From Clavibacter sp. VKM Ac-2873 (GTDB taxonomy: Bacteria > Actinomycetota > Actinomycetes > Actinomycetales > Microbacteriaceae): 64,000 nucleotides of DNA. The stretch is from contig NZ_JADKRS010000007.1 of the NCBI RefSeq assembly GCF_015351075.1, positions 1 through 64,000 on the forward strand. The letters are read 5' to 3'. Below the pieces are notes generated by a model. It ran no database searches. It was not told the origin of the DNA and was given only the letters and a program-made list of their open reading frames with translations. The translations under genes and the position numbers were made by a program. Shown piece after piece: positions 17,738 through 27,256 of the stretch (its first letter is position 1; the number at the start of each line of letters is the position of its first letter).

Positions 17738-18161
17738 GCGCCCGAAGGTACGAACGGGACGCGGTCCCTGTCATCGGCCGCGAGAGTCGGCCTCGTCATC
17801 CGCCCGGCGGACATCTGCACGACCGGCGTCCCGGACGCTCGGCCGGGTGATGATGCGACTGCAGGCGAGCCGAGGTGAGGCTGCCCGCGCTCCAGGACGA
17901 GGCGTGACGGTGCGTCCCCGCCACGCCGGATCGATCCGGTATGAATCCCAGGACGATATGCCGGTGCGAGCGGCCGGACGGCGCTGATGCGGGCGGACGG
18001 TGCGGCAAGCTGCGGCAAGGTATCGACCCCCGGCGTAGCCGTGCGCCACGACATGCACCACGGCGGTCGTCCCGCGAGCTCGGCCCGGGCGGTGGTGCGG
18101 CAGGTAGGCACAGCACCAGCGTGGCGGCAGCGCCCCATCATCTGAACGCAGAGGAGGCATC
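17738..18161. other. Gene-free intergenic region
   Basis: About 420 bases between the divergent ABC ATPase and esterase genes. Frames on both strands are antisense pairs of one another with Arg-rich products. The region must carry two promoters; the esterase start is preceded by aggagg at 18150-18155. Confidence 0.4.
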
Positions 18162-19562
18162 GTGCGTCACTTCCTCGGCGAGATGTCCCTCATCTCCCCG
18201 TCGTTCGTCGCTGTCGGGACCCTCGCCCCGCTGCTCCTGTTGGCGCTCCTCGCCGCACTCGCACGGCGGGGACGGCGTGTGCGCGGTGCGCAGGCGCGCT
18301 CCCCCCGATGGACGGTCGCGCACCTGGCGGCCGGTGCGCTCGTCGGCTCCGTGCTGGGACTGCTGCTCGGGTGGCTGGTCAGCGACGTCCTCGTCTCCTT
18401 CGGCTTCGGGCTCTCCGTTCCCACGAGGGCGTGGATCGCCGTGGGGATGGCGGAGCTCGGGGTGGCGATCGTCGTCATCGTCCTCAGCCGTCGCAGCGTC
18501 ACGGGAGTCGGTGGGCGCGCCGCTCCGCCTCGCGGGCTGCGGATCCTCCATCAGACGCTGGCGGTCCTCTTGGCGCCGGTGGCTCTGCTCTCGGGCGCGA
18601 TCGGGATCAACTCCGACGTCGAGGAGTACCCGAACATCGCGGCGGCGTTCGGGCTGGTGCGAGTAGGTCCCCTGGACCTTGCTGACATCCCCGGACCGCT
18701 CTCGACCCCCGGCTCCGAAGCCGCGACGTCGGCGGGGGGCGCCGCAGGTGCAGGAGGGAGGGAGGGGCAACCCCTGCGGGGAAGGAGCGGCACGGTCTCG
18801 ATCCCCGGCACGGAGTCCGGCTTCTCCGCGCGCGACGCCATCGTCTACCTGCCTCCCGCGGCGCTCGTCCCCGATGCGCCCGAGCTGCCCGTGGTGATCG
18901 CGTTCGCCGGCGAGCCCGGCGCCCCCCTCGACCTCATCGTCTCCGCGCGGCTCGACCGCATCCTCGACGGATACGCGGAGGAGCATCAGGGGGTGGCGCC
19001 CATCGTCGTGATCCCCGACCAGCTCGGGGCTCACGACGCGAACCCGATGTGCGTCGATTCCCCGATCGGCAATTCGGCGTCGTATCTCACCCAGGACGTC
19101 CCGGCGTGGATCCGGAGCCATCTCCGCGTCCTCGATGACCCGACGCATTGGGGCGTGATGGGCTTCTCGCAGGGCGGCACCTGCGCGGCCCAGCTCGGGG
19201 CGAGCCGACCCGATGTCTTCGGAGGCCTCCTCGACATAGCCGGCGAGCTGGGTCCATACGCCGGGCCCACGACGGTGGACGTCGCGTTCGCCGGCGATCA
19301 GGCCGCGTACGAGGCGGCGTTCCCCCAGAACATCCTGGCGAGGAACGCGCCGTATGCCACGATGACGGCGCTGTTCTGCGTCGGCGACCAGGATCAGAAG
19401 TTCCGCCCCGCCGCCGAGGCCCTGCATGCCGCCGCGGAAGCCGCGGGCTTGGACTCGCGACTCCACCTCGTCAGCGGGAGCGCGCACGACTGGCGGACCG
19501 TCCGAGAGTGCGTGAAGGACGCCTTCCCGACGCTGGCGCAGCACCTCGCGGTGGCGCGGTGA
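18162..19562 (+). CDS. Membrane-anchored esterase of the alpha/beta-hydrolase fold
   Basis: A 466-residue protein with a GTG start behind aggagg. Residues 1-145 hold four membrane helices; a Gly-rich linker leads to an extracellular hydrolase domain from about 210. The nucleophile motif is GFSQGG (Ser 336), with a likely acid in VGDQDQKF and the His in SGSAHDWRTV. The domain resembles the esterase D/antigen 85 group, whose members transfer or hydrolyse acyl esters. The four-helix anchor before such a domain is common in Actinobacteria. Natural substrate unknown. Confidence 0.8.
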   Translation: MRHFLGEMSLISPSFVAVGTLAPLLLLALLAALARRGRRVRGAQARSPRWTVAHLAAGALVGSVLGLLLGWLVSDVLVSFGFGLSVPTRAWIAVGMAELGVAIVVIVLSRRSVTGVGGRAAPPRGLRILHQTLAVLLAPVALLSGAIGINSDVEEYPNIAAAFGLVRVGPLDLADIPGPLSTPGSEAATSAGGAAGAGGREGQPLRGRSGTVSIPGTESGFSARDAIVYLPPAALVPDAPELPVVIAFAGEPGAPLDLIVSARLDRILDGYAEEHQGVAPIVVIPDQLGAHDANPMCVDSPIGNSASYLTQDVPAWIRSHLRVLDDPTHWGVMGFSQGGTCAAQLGASRPDVFGGLLDIAGELGPYAGPTTVDVAFAGDQAAYEAAFPQNILARNAPYATMTALFCVGDQDQKFRPAAEALHAAAEAAGLDSRLHLVSGSAHDWRTVRECVKDAFPTLAQHLAVAR

Positions 19563-19608
19563 TCGCCTCACGATCGTCGAACGACGCCGTCCATGCCGAC
19601 GCCGACGT

Positions 19609-20025
19609 TCACACGGAGCGCAGGAACCTCTCGAGGACGTGCGTCAGCTCCCGAGCGTCATGGGGGCTCAGCGCAGGCGCTCGGCCGACCGCCGCTCCTT
19701 CCAGGGCATCGCGGCGACGGAGGCTCACCTCCGTCAGGAGACGCCACCCCGGGCTGGTCAACGCGACGGTCGAGCCGGCGCCGTATGGGAGCTCGCTCAC
19801 GAGATCTCGCGCGACCAGCGCGCGCAGGCTCGGGACGACCGCGGCTCGAGCCGTGTGGGAGCGCGCCGCGAGGGCGTTCCGATCCACCGGCTCGGGGTGC
19901 TCGAGGAGCGAGAGGAGCGTCCTCTGCAGCATCGTCAACGAGCCCCAAGCGGGGTCCGCGGCCAGGTCGAGCGCGCCGGCCACATCTCTCAGGGATCCCG
20001 CGAGTGCCAGGTAGGGATCGGTCAT
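19609..20025 (-). CDS. MarR-like winged-helix regulator
   Basis: A 138-residue protein whose ATG at 20025 overlaps the stop of the GAF-ANTAR gene (ATGA), so translation is coupled. It has the MarR plan: MLQRTLLSLLEHPEPVDRNA, then a recognition helix region AAVVPSLRALVARDLVSEL and a wing ending VALTSPGWRLL. It is similar in plan to the regulator at 62802-63248 near another DsbA-like gene. It may respond to redox or envelope stress together with the divergent DsbA-like gene, but this is inference. Confidence 0.7.
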   Translation of the reverse strand: MTDPYLALAGSLRDVAGALDLAADPAWGSLTMLQRTLLSLLEHPEPVDRNALAARSHTARAAVVPSLRALVARDLVSELPYGAGSTVALTSPGWRLLTEVSLRRRDALEGAAVGRAPALSPHDARELTHVLERFLRSV

Positions 20026-20900
20026 GTCTGCTCGAGCTCCCCGGACCGGGGCATCGGACCGGCGGCAGATGGACCCGTGGCCACGCGGATCTCCGACGCG
20101 GGACGGACCGCGACGCCCTCCACCGGTCGCCGGTCGTGATGGCTCACATCTCCACCTGGTTCCTCGGAGAGCCACAGGGTGTCATCTCGGCTCCTCACGG
20201 GAAGAGCGCCCGAGACGATCTCGGCGGCGGCCTGCCGGATCGTCATGCCCAGCTCCGTGGCTCGGCTGCGGAGCATGAGCATGCTGCCCTGACTCGTCGC
20301 CCCCGTCTGGTCCGCGATCGCTCCCACCGCCAACCGCACGACGCGACGCGACGACGCATCACCCCATGTGAGCTCGTCGGCGTCCGCGCGGTCGTCCGGC
20401 AGCATGGCCCGGTAGAGGACCTGGCGGGCGGCGATGCTGGCCAGCGTCTCCGCCGCGTGCAGTTGCACGTCGCTGAACGGTCTCGCATTCCAGGAATAGA
20501 GGTCGACGGCCCCGATGCTCGTGCCGGCCACGGTCATGGGCACGGAGAGGACGGCGCCGACGTGGGCATCGCGGAAAGCCCGGTGGTGAGGACCTTCACG
20601 TCCTCCTTCGCGGCGTGCATGGATGTCTGGTTCCGCCACGACTTGGGCCGTCGAGGCCGCCCGCCAGCATGGCCCTTCACCCAGGTCCAGCTGCAGGCCG
20701 GCCAGGGCGCCGAAGCCCGGGGACGTGGCGCACACGACGGCCGTGCCGAGCAGGTCGCCGATGGTCATGACCGCCGCGCCGTCCGTGCCGAGGGCGACGG
20801 CGATGGGGCCGCAGAGATCGGACCCGTGAGTCGTGGCCTTCCGCAATTCAGTCGCCGCGGCGAGGACGGCGCTGTCGTCGACACGTCCGATCGAGTCCAT
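20022..20900 (-). CDS. GAF and ANTAR domain RNA-binding regulator
   Basis: A 292-residue protein; the ATG at 20900 has a gggagg site. The N-terminal half is a GAF sensor domain (GDLLGTAVVCATSPGF, then VLSVPMTVAGTSIGAVDLYS). It is followed by an ANTAR domain (LAVGAIADQTGATSQGSMLML, then TIRQAAAEIVSG). ANTAR proteins bind paired hairpins in nascent RNA and cause antitermination. A disordered 60-residue tail follows. It is transcribed divergently from the DsbA-like gene and coupled to the MarR gene. Confidence 0.85.
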   Translation of the reverse strand: MDSIGRVDDSAVLAAATELRKATTHGSDLCGPIAVALGTDGAAVMTIGDLLGTAVVCATSPGFGALAGLQLDLGEGPCWRAASTAQVVAEPDIHARREGGREGPHHRAFRDAHVGAVLSVPMTVAGTSIGAVDLYSWNARPFSDVQLHAAETLASIAARQVLYRAMLPDDRADADELTWGDASSRRVVRLAVGAIADQTGATSQGSMLMLRSRATELGMTIRQAAAEIVSGALPVRSRDDTLWLSEEPGGDVSHHDRRPVEGVAVRPASEIRVATGPSAAGPMPRSGELEQT

Positions 20901-21153
20901 TGCCGCGCCTCCCGGATCGCTGGTCTCGGGCACGCGCGGCAGGGCGTCGGGTACCGGTGTCGATCTGATTTTCACCGTAGCTCGCCGCGGGACGGCCGCC
21001 GATCGCGAGCGGGTGAAGTCCGGGTGCCCGGGGAGACGGCTTTGCGGCCGTCTCGGGTGAGGACCAGGGTGGCGCCGTCGCGAGCCCAGCCCTCCCCCGA
21101 CGGCACCGAGCTCAGTCACCACCACGACCTCCACAAGAGAAGGAACCCATCCG

Positions 21154-21963
21154 ATGAGCAAGAAGAACTCCGAGGCGCGTCAGCGCGTCCGTGGCATCAA
21201 GGAGAAGGCCAGAGCAGCCCGCGACCTCGACGCGGTCACGGAGCGGCGCAAGCGGATCCGCATCCGCCTGGCCGTGTCCTCGGTGATGACGATCATCCTG
21301 CTCGCCGTCCTCATCACGATCGTCGTGGCGCATCAAGCGAATCTGGAGTCGTCGATGCCGCCCTCCGTGGACACGAGGGTCGTGTTGGCGCATGTCGCCG
21401 AGGAGGCCCCGTTGGCCACCGGGCTGGACAGCGTCCTCGTCGGCTCCCCTGACGCGCCCGTGACGCTGGACGTCTACGAGGACTTCTCCTGCCCGCACTG
21501 CGGGGCGTTCGAGGCCGCCTCAGGTCCGCTCCTCGACCGGATCATCGCCACGAGGCAGGTGCGCATCGCCTACCACCCGCTCCGGATCGTGAGCAACTAC
21601 GGGACGGTCGCCGGGACCGCGGCAGCATGCGTGCTCGCCCACGATCCCGCCGACTGGCCGCGCATCCACTCCGCGCTCTTCCAGGATCACTCGGCGACGA
21701 CGGACTCCTGGACGAAGAAGGACATGGCCAAGTGGCTCGCCGCCAAGGGCGTGGACCGCGAGGAGACCACCTCATGCACCGCGCGAGGCGGGTTCACCGG
21801 CTGGATCGACGCGAACACCCGAGCGGCCGCGGATGACGGGGTGACGGGAGTCCCCACGCTGCGGGTCGGGGAGCAGACGATCACGTTCACCACGGGGCAG
21901 GGCCTCGTGGATGCCCTGATGGCCGCAGGCGCTGTCCTCCCGGACGGGATCGCGAACCCGTGA
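21154..21963 (+). CDS. Membrane-anchored DsbA-like thioredoxin-fold protein
   Basis: A 269-residue protein. A charged cytoplasmic leader is followed by one membrane helix (VSSVMTIILLAVLITIVVA, 41-59) and an extracellular thioredoxin domain. The active site is FSCPHC (Cys 113 and 116), and the cis-Pro loop is GVTGVPT. This is the actinobacterial DsbA/BdbD type that forms disulfides in exported proteins. The many Cys-rich secreted enzymes of this window (proteases, GH54, PL3, cutinase) are plausible clients. It ends just before a strong hairpin terminator. Confidence 0.9.
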   Translation: MSKKNSEARQRVRGIKEKARAARDLDAVTERRKRIRIRLAVSSVMTIILLAVLITIVVAHQANLESSMPPSVDTRVVLAHVAEEAPLATGLDSVLVGSPDAPVTLDVYEDFSCPHCGAFEAASGPLLDRIIATRQVRIAYHPLRIVSNYGTVAGTAAACVLAHDPADWPRIHSALFQDHSATTDSWTKKDMAKWLAAKGVDREETTSCTARGGFTGWIDANTRAAADDGVTGVPTLRVGEQTITFTTGQGLVDALMAAGAVLPDGIANP

Positions 21964-21968
21964 TTCGG

Positions 21969-22002
21969 GGTTCCCGGAGGCCGGAATGCGCCTCCGGGAA
22001 CC
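21969..22002 (+). terminator. Hairpin terminator after the DsbA-like gene
   Basis: A perfect 12-bp inverted repeat, GGTTCCCGGAGG and CCTCCGGGAACC, with a 10-base loop, beginning six bases after the stop codon. No T-run follows, as is usual in high-GC Actinobacteria. Confidence 0.7.
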
Positions 22003-22112
22003 GCGACGCCGACACGAGCGGCCAGGACGATGCCGGGCCCCTCTGGCAGCCGCGCCGCTCGAGCCCGTCCGGTTCCGACGGATGGCCGCACCTCGCGCGC
22101 TGTCCGGACGCG

Positions 22113-22151
22113 ACGAAGGGGCCGCACGCCTTCCGCGTGCGGCCCCTTCGT
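22113..22151. terminator. Strong bidirectional hairpin terminator
   Basis: A perfect 17-bp stem (ACGAAGGGGCCGCACGC and its complement) with a five-base loop. It lies between the converging DsbA-like and sortase genes and would work in both directions. Confidence 0.8.
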
Positions 22152-22200
22152 GCATCGCATCGTCTTCGCGCAGGGCGTCGCGCCACGACGGCCCCCTCGC

Positions 22201-22222
22201 CCATGCATGCATTCATGCATGG
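22201..22222. repeat. TGCATG-rich inverted repeat
   Basis: CCATGCATG and CATGCATGG flank CATT. The 13-mer GCATGCATTCATG at 22205-22217 recurs exactly at 46989-47001, and TGCATG runs also occur upstream of parA at 31569-31652. It may be a partition or protein-binding site, or chance. Confidence 0.35.
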
Positions 22223-22250
22223 GCCGAGCAGAAGACCCTGCCCGTGTTCG

Positions 22251-22910
22251 CTACCCGGTGACCCCATCCTGCTGGGCCTCGATGATGACGTTCTGCGTCG
22301 ATGCGGTGCCGCCGGGCTTCTGGAGGCAGGTGATGACCACGAGCCGGCCTGGCACGTTCTCCCAGACCGCCGACGCCTCGGCGACGGCGGGCTTGTCGAT
22401 CGTCTGCGTGCCCGTCACCGTGTACGAGGTGTCGTCGACGACGATCTTCGCGCCGAGCCCGACCTTCGATGACGCGTTGTCGACGTCGATGAGGTAGTTA
22501 CCCGGTCCCGACCCGCCGTTGCGCAACGAGTGCATGACCACGAAGACGGTCCCCTTCGCCCCGTCCACCGGAGCGACCCCCTGATCGCGCACCCAGTACG
22601 CGGACGTGAAGCCAGGGGGCTCGATCACACCGCGCACCGACTTGAGCGCCCCCAACGGCACGTTCAGGCCGACGGAGTCGACGATGAACCGATCCGTGCC
22701 GACCTGCTCGACCGCATCTGACTCCTTCGCGGAGGGCGGCGAGAAGTCCTCGTACGCCACATGATTGCCCGCCAAGTCCAGCGGGCTCGAGAGGTAGCGA
22801 GCGATCCCGATGCTCGAGCTGATGAGGACGGCGACGGCGGCGGCGCCGGCGATGAGGATCCATCGCCGGCGCCGCACCTGCGTCTGTCGATCAGACACTG
22901 TCACCATCAC
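22251..22910 (-). CDS. Sortase-like protein (class F/E type)
   Basis: A 219-residue protein with an N-terminal membrane anchor (RRRRWILIAGAAAVAVLISS) and a sortase fold. The catalytic His is in VVMHSLRNGG (His 127) and the Cys in LVVITCLQ (Cys 195). The Arg that normally follows the Cys strand before NVVV is not found; Gln 206 stands in STQNVII. The ATG at 22910 overlaps the end of the adhesin gene by 20 bases, so both are cotranscribed. It presumably anchors or polymerises the adhesins, although these lack a canonical LPxTG. A truncated copy lies at 27113-27256. Confidence 0.75.
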   Translation of the reverse strand: MMVTVSDRQTQVRRRRWILIAGAAAVAVLISSSIGIARYLSSPLDLAGNHVAYEDFSPPSAKESDAVEQVGTDRFIVDSVGLNVPLGALKSVRGVIEPPGFTSAYWVRDQGVAPVDGAKGTVFVVMHSLRNGGSGPGNYLIDVDNASSKVGLGAKIVVDDTSYTVTGTQTIDKPAVAEASAVWENVPGRLVVITCLQKPGGTASTQNVIIEAQQDGVTG

Positions 22911-23426
22911 GGCGACGACCGGCCATCAGCAGCACCAGCAGAGCCAGCAGCACGAGCACCGAACCACCCGCGAGCCCGAGCATCGGCCACACCTGCGCGG
23001 AACCGAGCGTCATCCCACCGGTCGACACCGTCGGGAACCGCGGCGGATCCGGGACGATGTTCGTCGTCGTCGCGCACCCACCCGCCGTCGAGCACGAACC
23101 CGACGGATCCGCCGGCACGACCGCGTTCTTCAGCTGCTTGTCACCCGTGTCGGGATCGTTGACCGTGAACGAGTACGTCACCGTCTTCGTCTCCCCCACA
23201 CCGAGCGCACCCTTCCAGGACAGCGTCTGACCCGACACGGTCGCACCATTGCTGGCATCCCCGTTGTACGTCGCATCATCCAGCACCTCGGACAGGTCGT
23301 CCGTGAACGACGCCGGCTTCTCATCCGTGTACGCCGCCTGACCCGTGTTCGTCACCGTGATCGTGTACGACACCCGATCACCCGCAGCAGCACTCGACTT
23401 GTCCACCGACTTCGCAACCGCATACG
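22833..23426. repeat. 594-bp direct repeat, copy A
   Basis: Matches 27179-27772 at a constant offset of 4346 with only two differences that I found (near 23093 and 23209). It spans the first 26 codons of the sortase gene, the overlap, and the last repeat, anchor and stop of the adhesin. Identity stops sharply at both ends, indicating a recent duplication or gene conversion. Confidence 0.95.
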
Positions 23427-26400
23427 TGGGCACGAAGTGCTCCACGGGCGGCGGCGGCGGGAAGTCAGGATCGTTCGGCACGGCCTGGTTCTTCAGGTGG
23501 TGATCCCCCGTGTCCGGGGTGTTGACCGTGAAGGAGTACGTGAACTCCTTCGCCGCGCCGGCCGCCAGAGCGCCGGACCACGAAGCGGTGTTCCCGTTCA
23601 CGGTCGCACCACCGGTGACGTCTCCGTTGTAGGTCGCGTCATCGGTGACCATCGACAGGTCGTCCGAGAACCCGGCCGGGTCCGCGTCCGTGTAGTCGAC
23701 GAGCCCGGTGTTGGTGACGGTGATCTTGTACGTGACCGTCTCACCGGACCGCAGAGCGGCGTCCGGCTTGTCGGAGGTCTTCTCGACCTTGTACTCCTTC
23801 ACCGGCACCACGACCTCCGGCGGCGGCGTGAGGGTGGGGTCATCCGGGACAGCCTGGTTCTTGAGCTGGTGATCGCCCGTGTCGGGGGTGTTGACCGTCA
23901 CCGAGTAGGTGAACGTCTTGACCTCGTCGACCGCGAGCGGCCCCTTCCAGGAGATGGTGTTCCCGTCCTTCGTCGCACCACCGGTGACGTCCTCGTTGTA
24001 CGTGGCGTCATCGAGGACCCGCGAGAGATCGTCCGAGAAGCCCGCAGGATCCTCGTCCGTGTAGGCAGAACCGCCCGTGTTCGTCACCGTGATCGTGTAC
24101 TTGACGGTGTCGCCGGCCTTGACGGAGCTCGTGTCAGCCGACTTCTCCACCTTGTACTCCTTCACCGGCACCACGACCTCCGGCGGCGGCGGGAAGTTCG
24201 GATCCCGGGGGATCGCCTGGTTCTTCAGCAGGTGGTCTCCCGTGTCGGGGTCGTCGACGGTCACGGTGTACGTGAACGTCTTCGCAGCTCCGATCGCGAG
24301 CGCGCCCTGCCACGACAGGGTGTTCCCGTTCTGCGTCGCACCACCATCGATGTCGCCGTTGTACTCGGCATCGTCCACGACCTGCGAGAGATCGTCAGAG
24401 AAACCCGCCGGGTCATCGTCGCTGTAGTCGACCTGACCGGTGTTGGTCACGGTGATCGTGTACGTCACCGTCTCACCCGGACGCACGTTCGCCGTGTCCG
24501 CCGACTTCTCGACCTTGTACTCCTTGACCGGCACGGTCACCGGCGGAGGCACGCCCCACGTCGGGTCCGTCGGGACGGCCTGGTTCTTCAGCACGTGGTC
24601 GCCCGTATCCGGGTTGTCCACCGTCACCGAATAGGTGAACCTCTTCACCTCATCGACGCCGAGCGCGCCCTTCCACGAGATGGTGTTGCCGTCACGCGTG
24701 GCACCACCGCTGATGTCGTCGTTGAACTTCGCGTCGTCGACGACCTGGGAGATGTCGTCGGTGAAGCCGGCCGGGTTCTCCGTGGTGTACGGAGCCTGAC
24801 CCGTGTTGGTGAGCGTGATCGTGTAGGTGACCACATCGCCGGGGTTGGCAGTCGTCTTGTCCGCTGACTTGGTGACCGTACCCGCGCGCGTCGGCACGTC
24901 CGTCCGGCACGGGCCGTCGCAGCTGCTGCCGGGGCCGTCGGGGACGACCACGTTCTTCAGGTGCTTGTCACCCGTGTCCGGGGTGTTCACCTTGAACGAG
25001 TACGTGATCGTCCTGGTCTCACCCACGGCGAGCGGACCCGACCACGTCAGGGTGTTGCCCATGACCACGGCCCCGTCGGACGCGTCGTTGTTGTAGGTGG
25101 CGTCATCGGTGACATCGGAGAGGTCATCGGTGAAGCTCGCGGGCTCCTGGTTCGTGTAGGCGACCTGGCCGGTGTTCGTGACCGTGACGGTGTAGGTGAC
25201 GGTCTCCCCCGGGTTGACTGCCTCGGCGTCGACCTTCTTCGTCACGCCGTACGACCGGACGGGCGTGCTCGTCTCGCAGCCACCCGACGTCTCGCAAGTT
25301 CCGCCCGGACCATCCGGGGTCACGGCGTTGTCGAGCTGATGGTCACCGGTGTCCGGGTTGTTCACCTTGAACGAGTACGTGATCGTCTTCGTCTCATCGG
25401 CCCCGAGGGCTCCTGACCACGAGAGGGTGTTGCCGTTGATGGTGGCACCCTGCGTCGCGTCCCCGTTGTAGGTGGCGTCGTCGGTGACCTTGGAGAGGTC
25501 ATCGGTGAACGACGCCGGCCTCTCGGCCGTGTACGGCACGCCGCCGGTGTTCTTCACCGTGACGGTGTACGTGATGCTGTCGCCCGCGTTGACGACCGAC
25601 TTGTCGGCCTTCTTCGAAGTCGTGTAGGAGGGGTCGCGGAACTCGACATTCGCGCAAGCGGGGAGGTCGAGGCCGCTGGTCGTCACGTTCGTGGTCGGGC
25701 AGTTCGAGTAGGTCCCGGCGGTCGCAGAGGTAACCTGAACGGTGATCGTGCACGATTTGTCGCCCGTCGCGAGCCTGCCATTGGTGACGTCGATGGTGTC
25801 ACCACCGGCACTCGCGGTTGTAGTCGCGTTGCACGTGCCGCCAACGGTCGAATTCGCGAGCGTCAGACCTGAGGGGAGCTGGTCCTTGAACGACCAGCCG
25901 TTCTTCTGGCCGAGTTCGCTCGTGTTCGTGACCGTGAAGGTCAGCGTCGAGTTTTCGCCTGTGCGTTGGAGCGCCGGGCTGAACGACTTGTCCAATTGCG
26001 GCGTGACGTCAAGGATCTTCAGGTTATCGAAGGCGTGGTCGTTGCCGCCGTTCGACCCGTTGTTGTTGAGCATGCGCACCCCGATGGTGGACCCGGTAAA
26101 GAGCACCCCATCGTTACTGCGGACAGTCTTGACATTGACGTTCTTGGCACTACCGCTCCCAAGCGCAGGCGCCGCGACGGTATTGCCGTTCGTGCATCCA
26201 TTAACTACGGGTCCGGCATTCGACGCTTCTCCTGCGTCGTTGATGAGCTGGAATTGCAGCAGTGGAGCGGATACTTCACAGCTTGTAGCGGCGACGTCAA
26301 CACTAAATGCAACGAACCTGTTTGATGCCACAAACGGAACGTTAGTGGCGGTCTCGAATTCGACCTTGCCAGCCCCCACCGGTACGGGGCCAGATGTATA

Positions 26401-26856
26401 GGCGGAGACAGCGTAGTTGCCATTTGCCGTCGAAGCCGCTTGGCCATTATTGGTTGCAATCGCACGCGCTAACTGCTGAACATTGTTCCACGCTTCTCTC
26501 GTACCACAATCAGCGATCGGCGCGGCCGCATCCAAGTCTTCATTCGCCGAGGCAATCCAGCCGTTGCAGTTCTTGAGCCAGGCCTCGTCGGCTGTATATT
26601 TTTGACCGGTTGTTCCGGTGTAGTCGGTGAGCCGCTGAACGGGATTCACAGTGGCATTCTGGAAATCTTCCTCGTAAACCGTCGTCGGCTCACCAGGAGT
26701 ACCGGGGCTACCTGCGGCAGCTTGCGCCGACGGCGCAGTCACGAGCGCCGAGGCGCTGAGTGACGCGGCGAGGATCGCGAGAGTCACGGTGACAGCCGTG
26801 AGGCTTCTACTACGCGGAGGCGCGCCATCTTGGCGACGTGAGAGAAAATGCGGCAC
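22891..26856 (-). CDS. Large repeat adhesin, 1321 residues
   Basis: GTG start at 26856 behind aaggac. A signal peptide ends at AQAAAG, then comes an N-domain of about 250 residues like that of the gene at the left edge, with one DUF11-like unit. Seven repeats of about 105-110 residues follow, each with a KxVD or KSAD start, TVTNTG, a FTDDLS/FSDDLS strand, DDATYNxD and TYSF. The last 45 residues are a membrane segment (MLGLAGGSVLVLLALLVLLM) and RRR, after FPTVSTGG. This is the layout of a wall-linked stalk protein. The sorting signal is not LPxTG. The sortase gene overlaps its stop. Confidence 0.9.
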   Translation of the reverse strand: MPHFLSRRQDGAPPRSRSLTAVTVTLAILAASLSASALVTAPSAQAAAGSPGTPGEPTTVYEEDFQNATVNPVQRLTDYTGTTGQKYTADEAWLKNCNGWIASANEDLDAAAPIADCGTREAWNNVQQLARAIATNNGQAASTANGNYAVSAYTSGPVPVGAGKVEFETATNVPFVASNRFVAFSVDVAATSCEVSAPLLQFQLINDAGEASNAGPVVNGCTNGNTVAAPALGSGSAKNVNVKTVRSNDGVLFTGSTIGVRMLNNNGSNGGNDHAFDNLKILDVTPQLDKSFSPALQRTGENSTLTFTVTNTSELGQKNGWSFKDQLPSGLTLANSTVGGTCNATTTASAGGDTIDVTNGRLATGDKSCTITVQVTSATAGTYSNCPTTNVTTSGLDLPACANVEFRDPSYTTSKKADKSVVNAGDSITYTVTVKNTGGVPYTAERPASFTDDLSKVTDDATYNGDATQGATINGNTLSWSGALGADETKTITYSFKVNNPDTGDHQLDNAVTPDGPGGTCETSGGCETSTPVRSYGVTKKVDAEAVNPGETVTYTVTVTNTGQVAYTNQEPASFTDDLSDVTDDATYNNDASDGAVVMGNTLTWSGPLAVGETRTITYSFKVNTPDTGDKHLKNVVVPDGPGSSCDGPCRTDVPTRAGTVTKSADKTTANPGDVVTYTITLTNTGQAPYTTENPAGFTDDISQVVDDAKFNDDISGGATRDGNTISWKGALGVDEVKRFTYSVTVDNPDTGDHVLKNQAVPTDPTWGVPPPVTVPVKEYKVEKSADTANVRPGETVTYTITVTNTGQVDYSDDDPAGFSDDLSQVVDDAEYNGDIDGGATQNGNTLSWQGALAIGAAKTFTYTVTVDDPDTGDHLLKNQAIPRDPNFPPPPEVVVPVKEYKVEKSADTSSVKAGDTVKYTITVTNTGGSAYTDEDPAGFSDDLSRVLDDATYNEDVTGGATKDGNTISWKGPLAVDEVKTFTYSVTVNTPDTGDHQLKNQAVPDDPTLTPPPEVVVPVKEYKVEKTSDKPDAALRSGETVTYKITVTNTGLVDYTDADPAGFSDDLSMVTDDATYNGDVTGGATVNGNTASWSGALAAGAAKEFTYSFTVNTPDTGDHHLKNQAVPNDPDFPPPPPVEHFVPTYAVAKSVDKSSAAAGDRVSYTITVTNTGQAAYTDEKPASFTDDLSEVLDDATYNGDASNGATVSGQTLSWKGALGVGETKTVTYSFTVNDPDTGDKQLKNAVVPADPSGSCSTAGGCATTTNIVPDPPRFPTVSTGGMTLGSAQVWPMLGLAGGSVLVLLALLVLLMAGRRRDGDSV

Positions 26857-27112
26857 GGTGTGTCCTTACTGTGGGGCCGAGCTCGCCAGGGTCGGGATGG
26901 TAGAGAGGCCTGGGAGCGTGCCCTAGTAGAACGGCTGGAGACCCCATGCTCCAAGTTCTGGAGCGAATACCACCCGTCTCCTCACCCTGGATCTTGCCGA
27001 AATCACCCACGATCGTCCCGGTGTGACGCTTCACCTGGCCGAATGTCCTCGATCTAACGACGACAGTTCTCGCCACCCGCACTCGAGCCGCTCATTCCCT
27101 ACCTCTTCATCG

Positions 27113-27256
27113 TCACTTCACGATCATCACGTGATCAACCGGCAGGGATATGCGAATGCCGCGGGAGGGAATCGTCAGGACGGCGGCGGCGCCGGCGATG
27201 AGGATCCATCGCCGGCGCCGCACCTGCGTCTGTCGATCAGACACTGTCACCATCAC
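27113..27256 (-). pseudogene. Truncated sortase stub, 47 codons
   Basis: The first 26 codons are identical to the sortase gene at 22910 (MMVTVSDRQTQV onwards to AGAAAV); after that the frame enters unrelated sequence and stops at 27113. It overlaps the end of the 27237-29933 gene exactly as the intact copy overlaps its adhesin. It is the boundary scar of the 594-bp duplication: the catalytic part was lost or never copied. Confidence 0.85.

Noticed and set aside
22810-24867. A plus-strand open frame of about 685 codons
   Set aside because: It is antisense to the adhesin repeats; its Arg/Val-rich repeats merely mirror the repeat structure of the real gene, and there is no ribosome site or domain.
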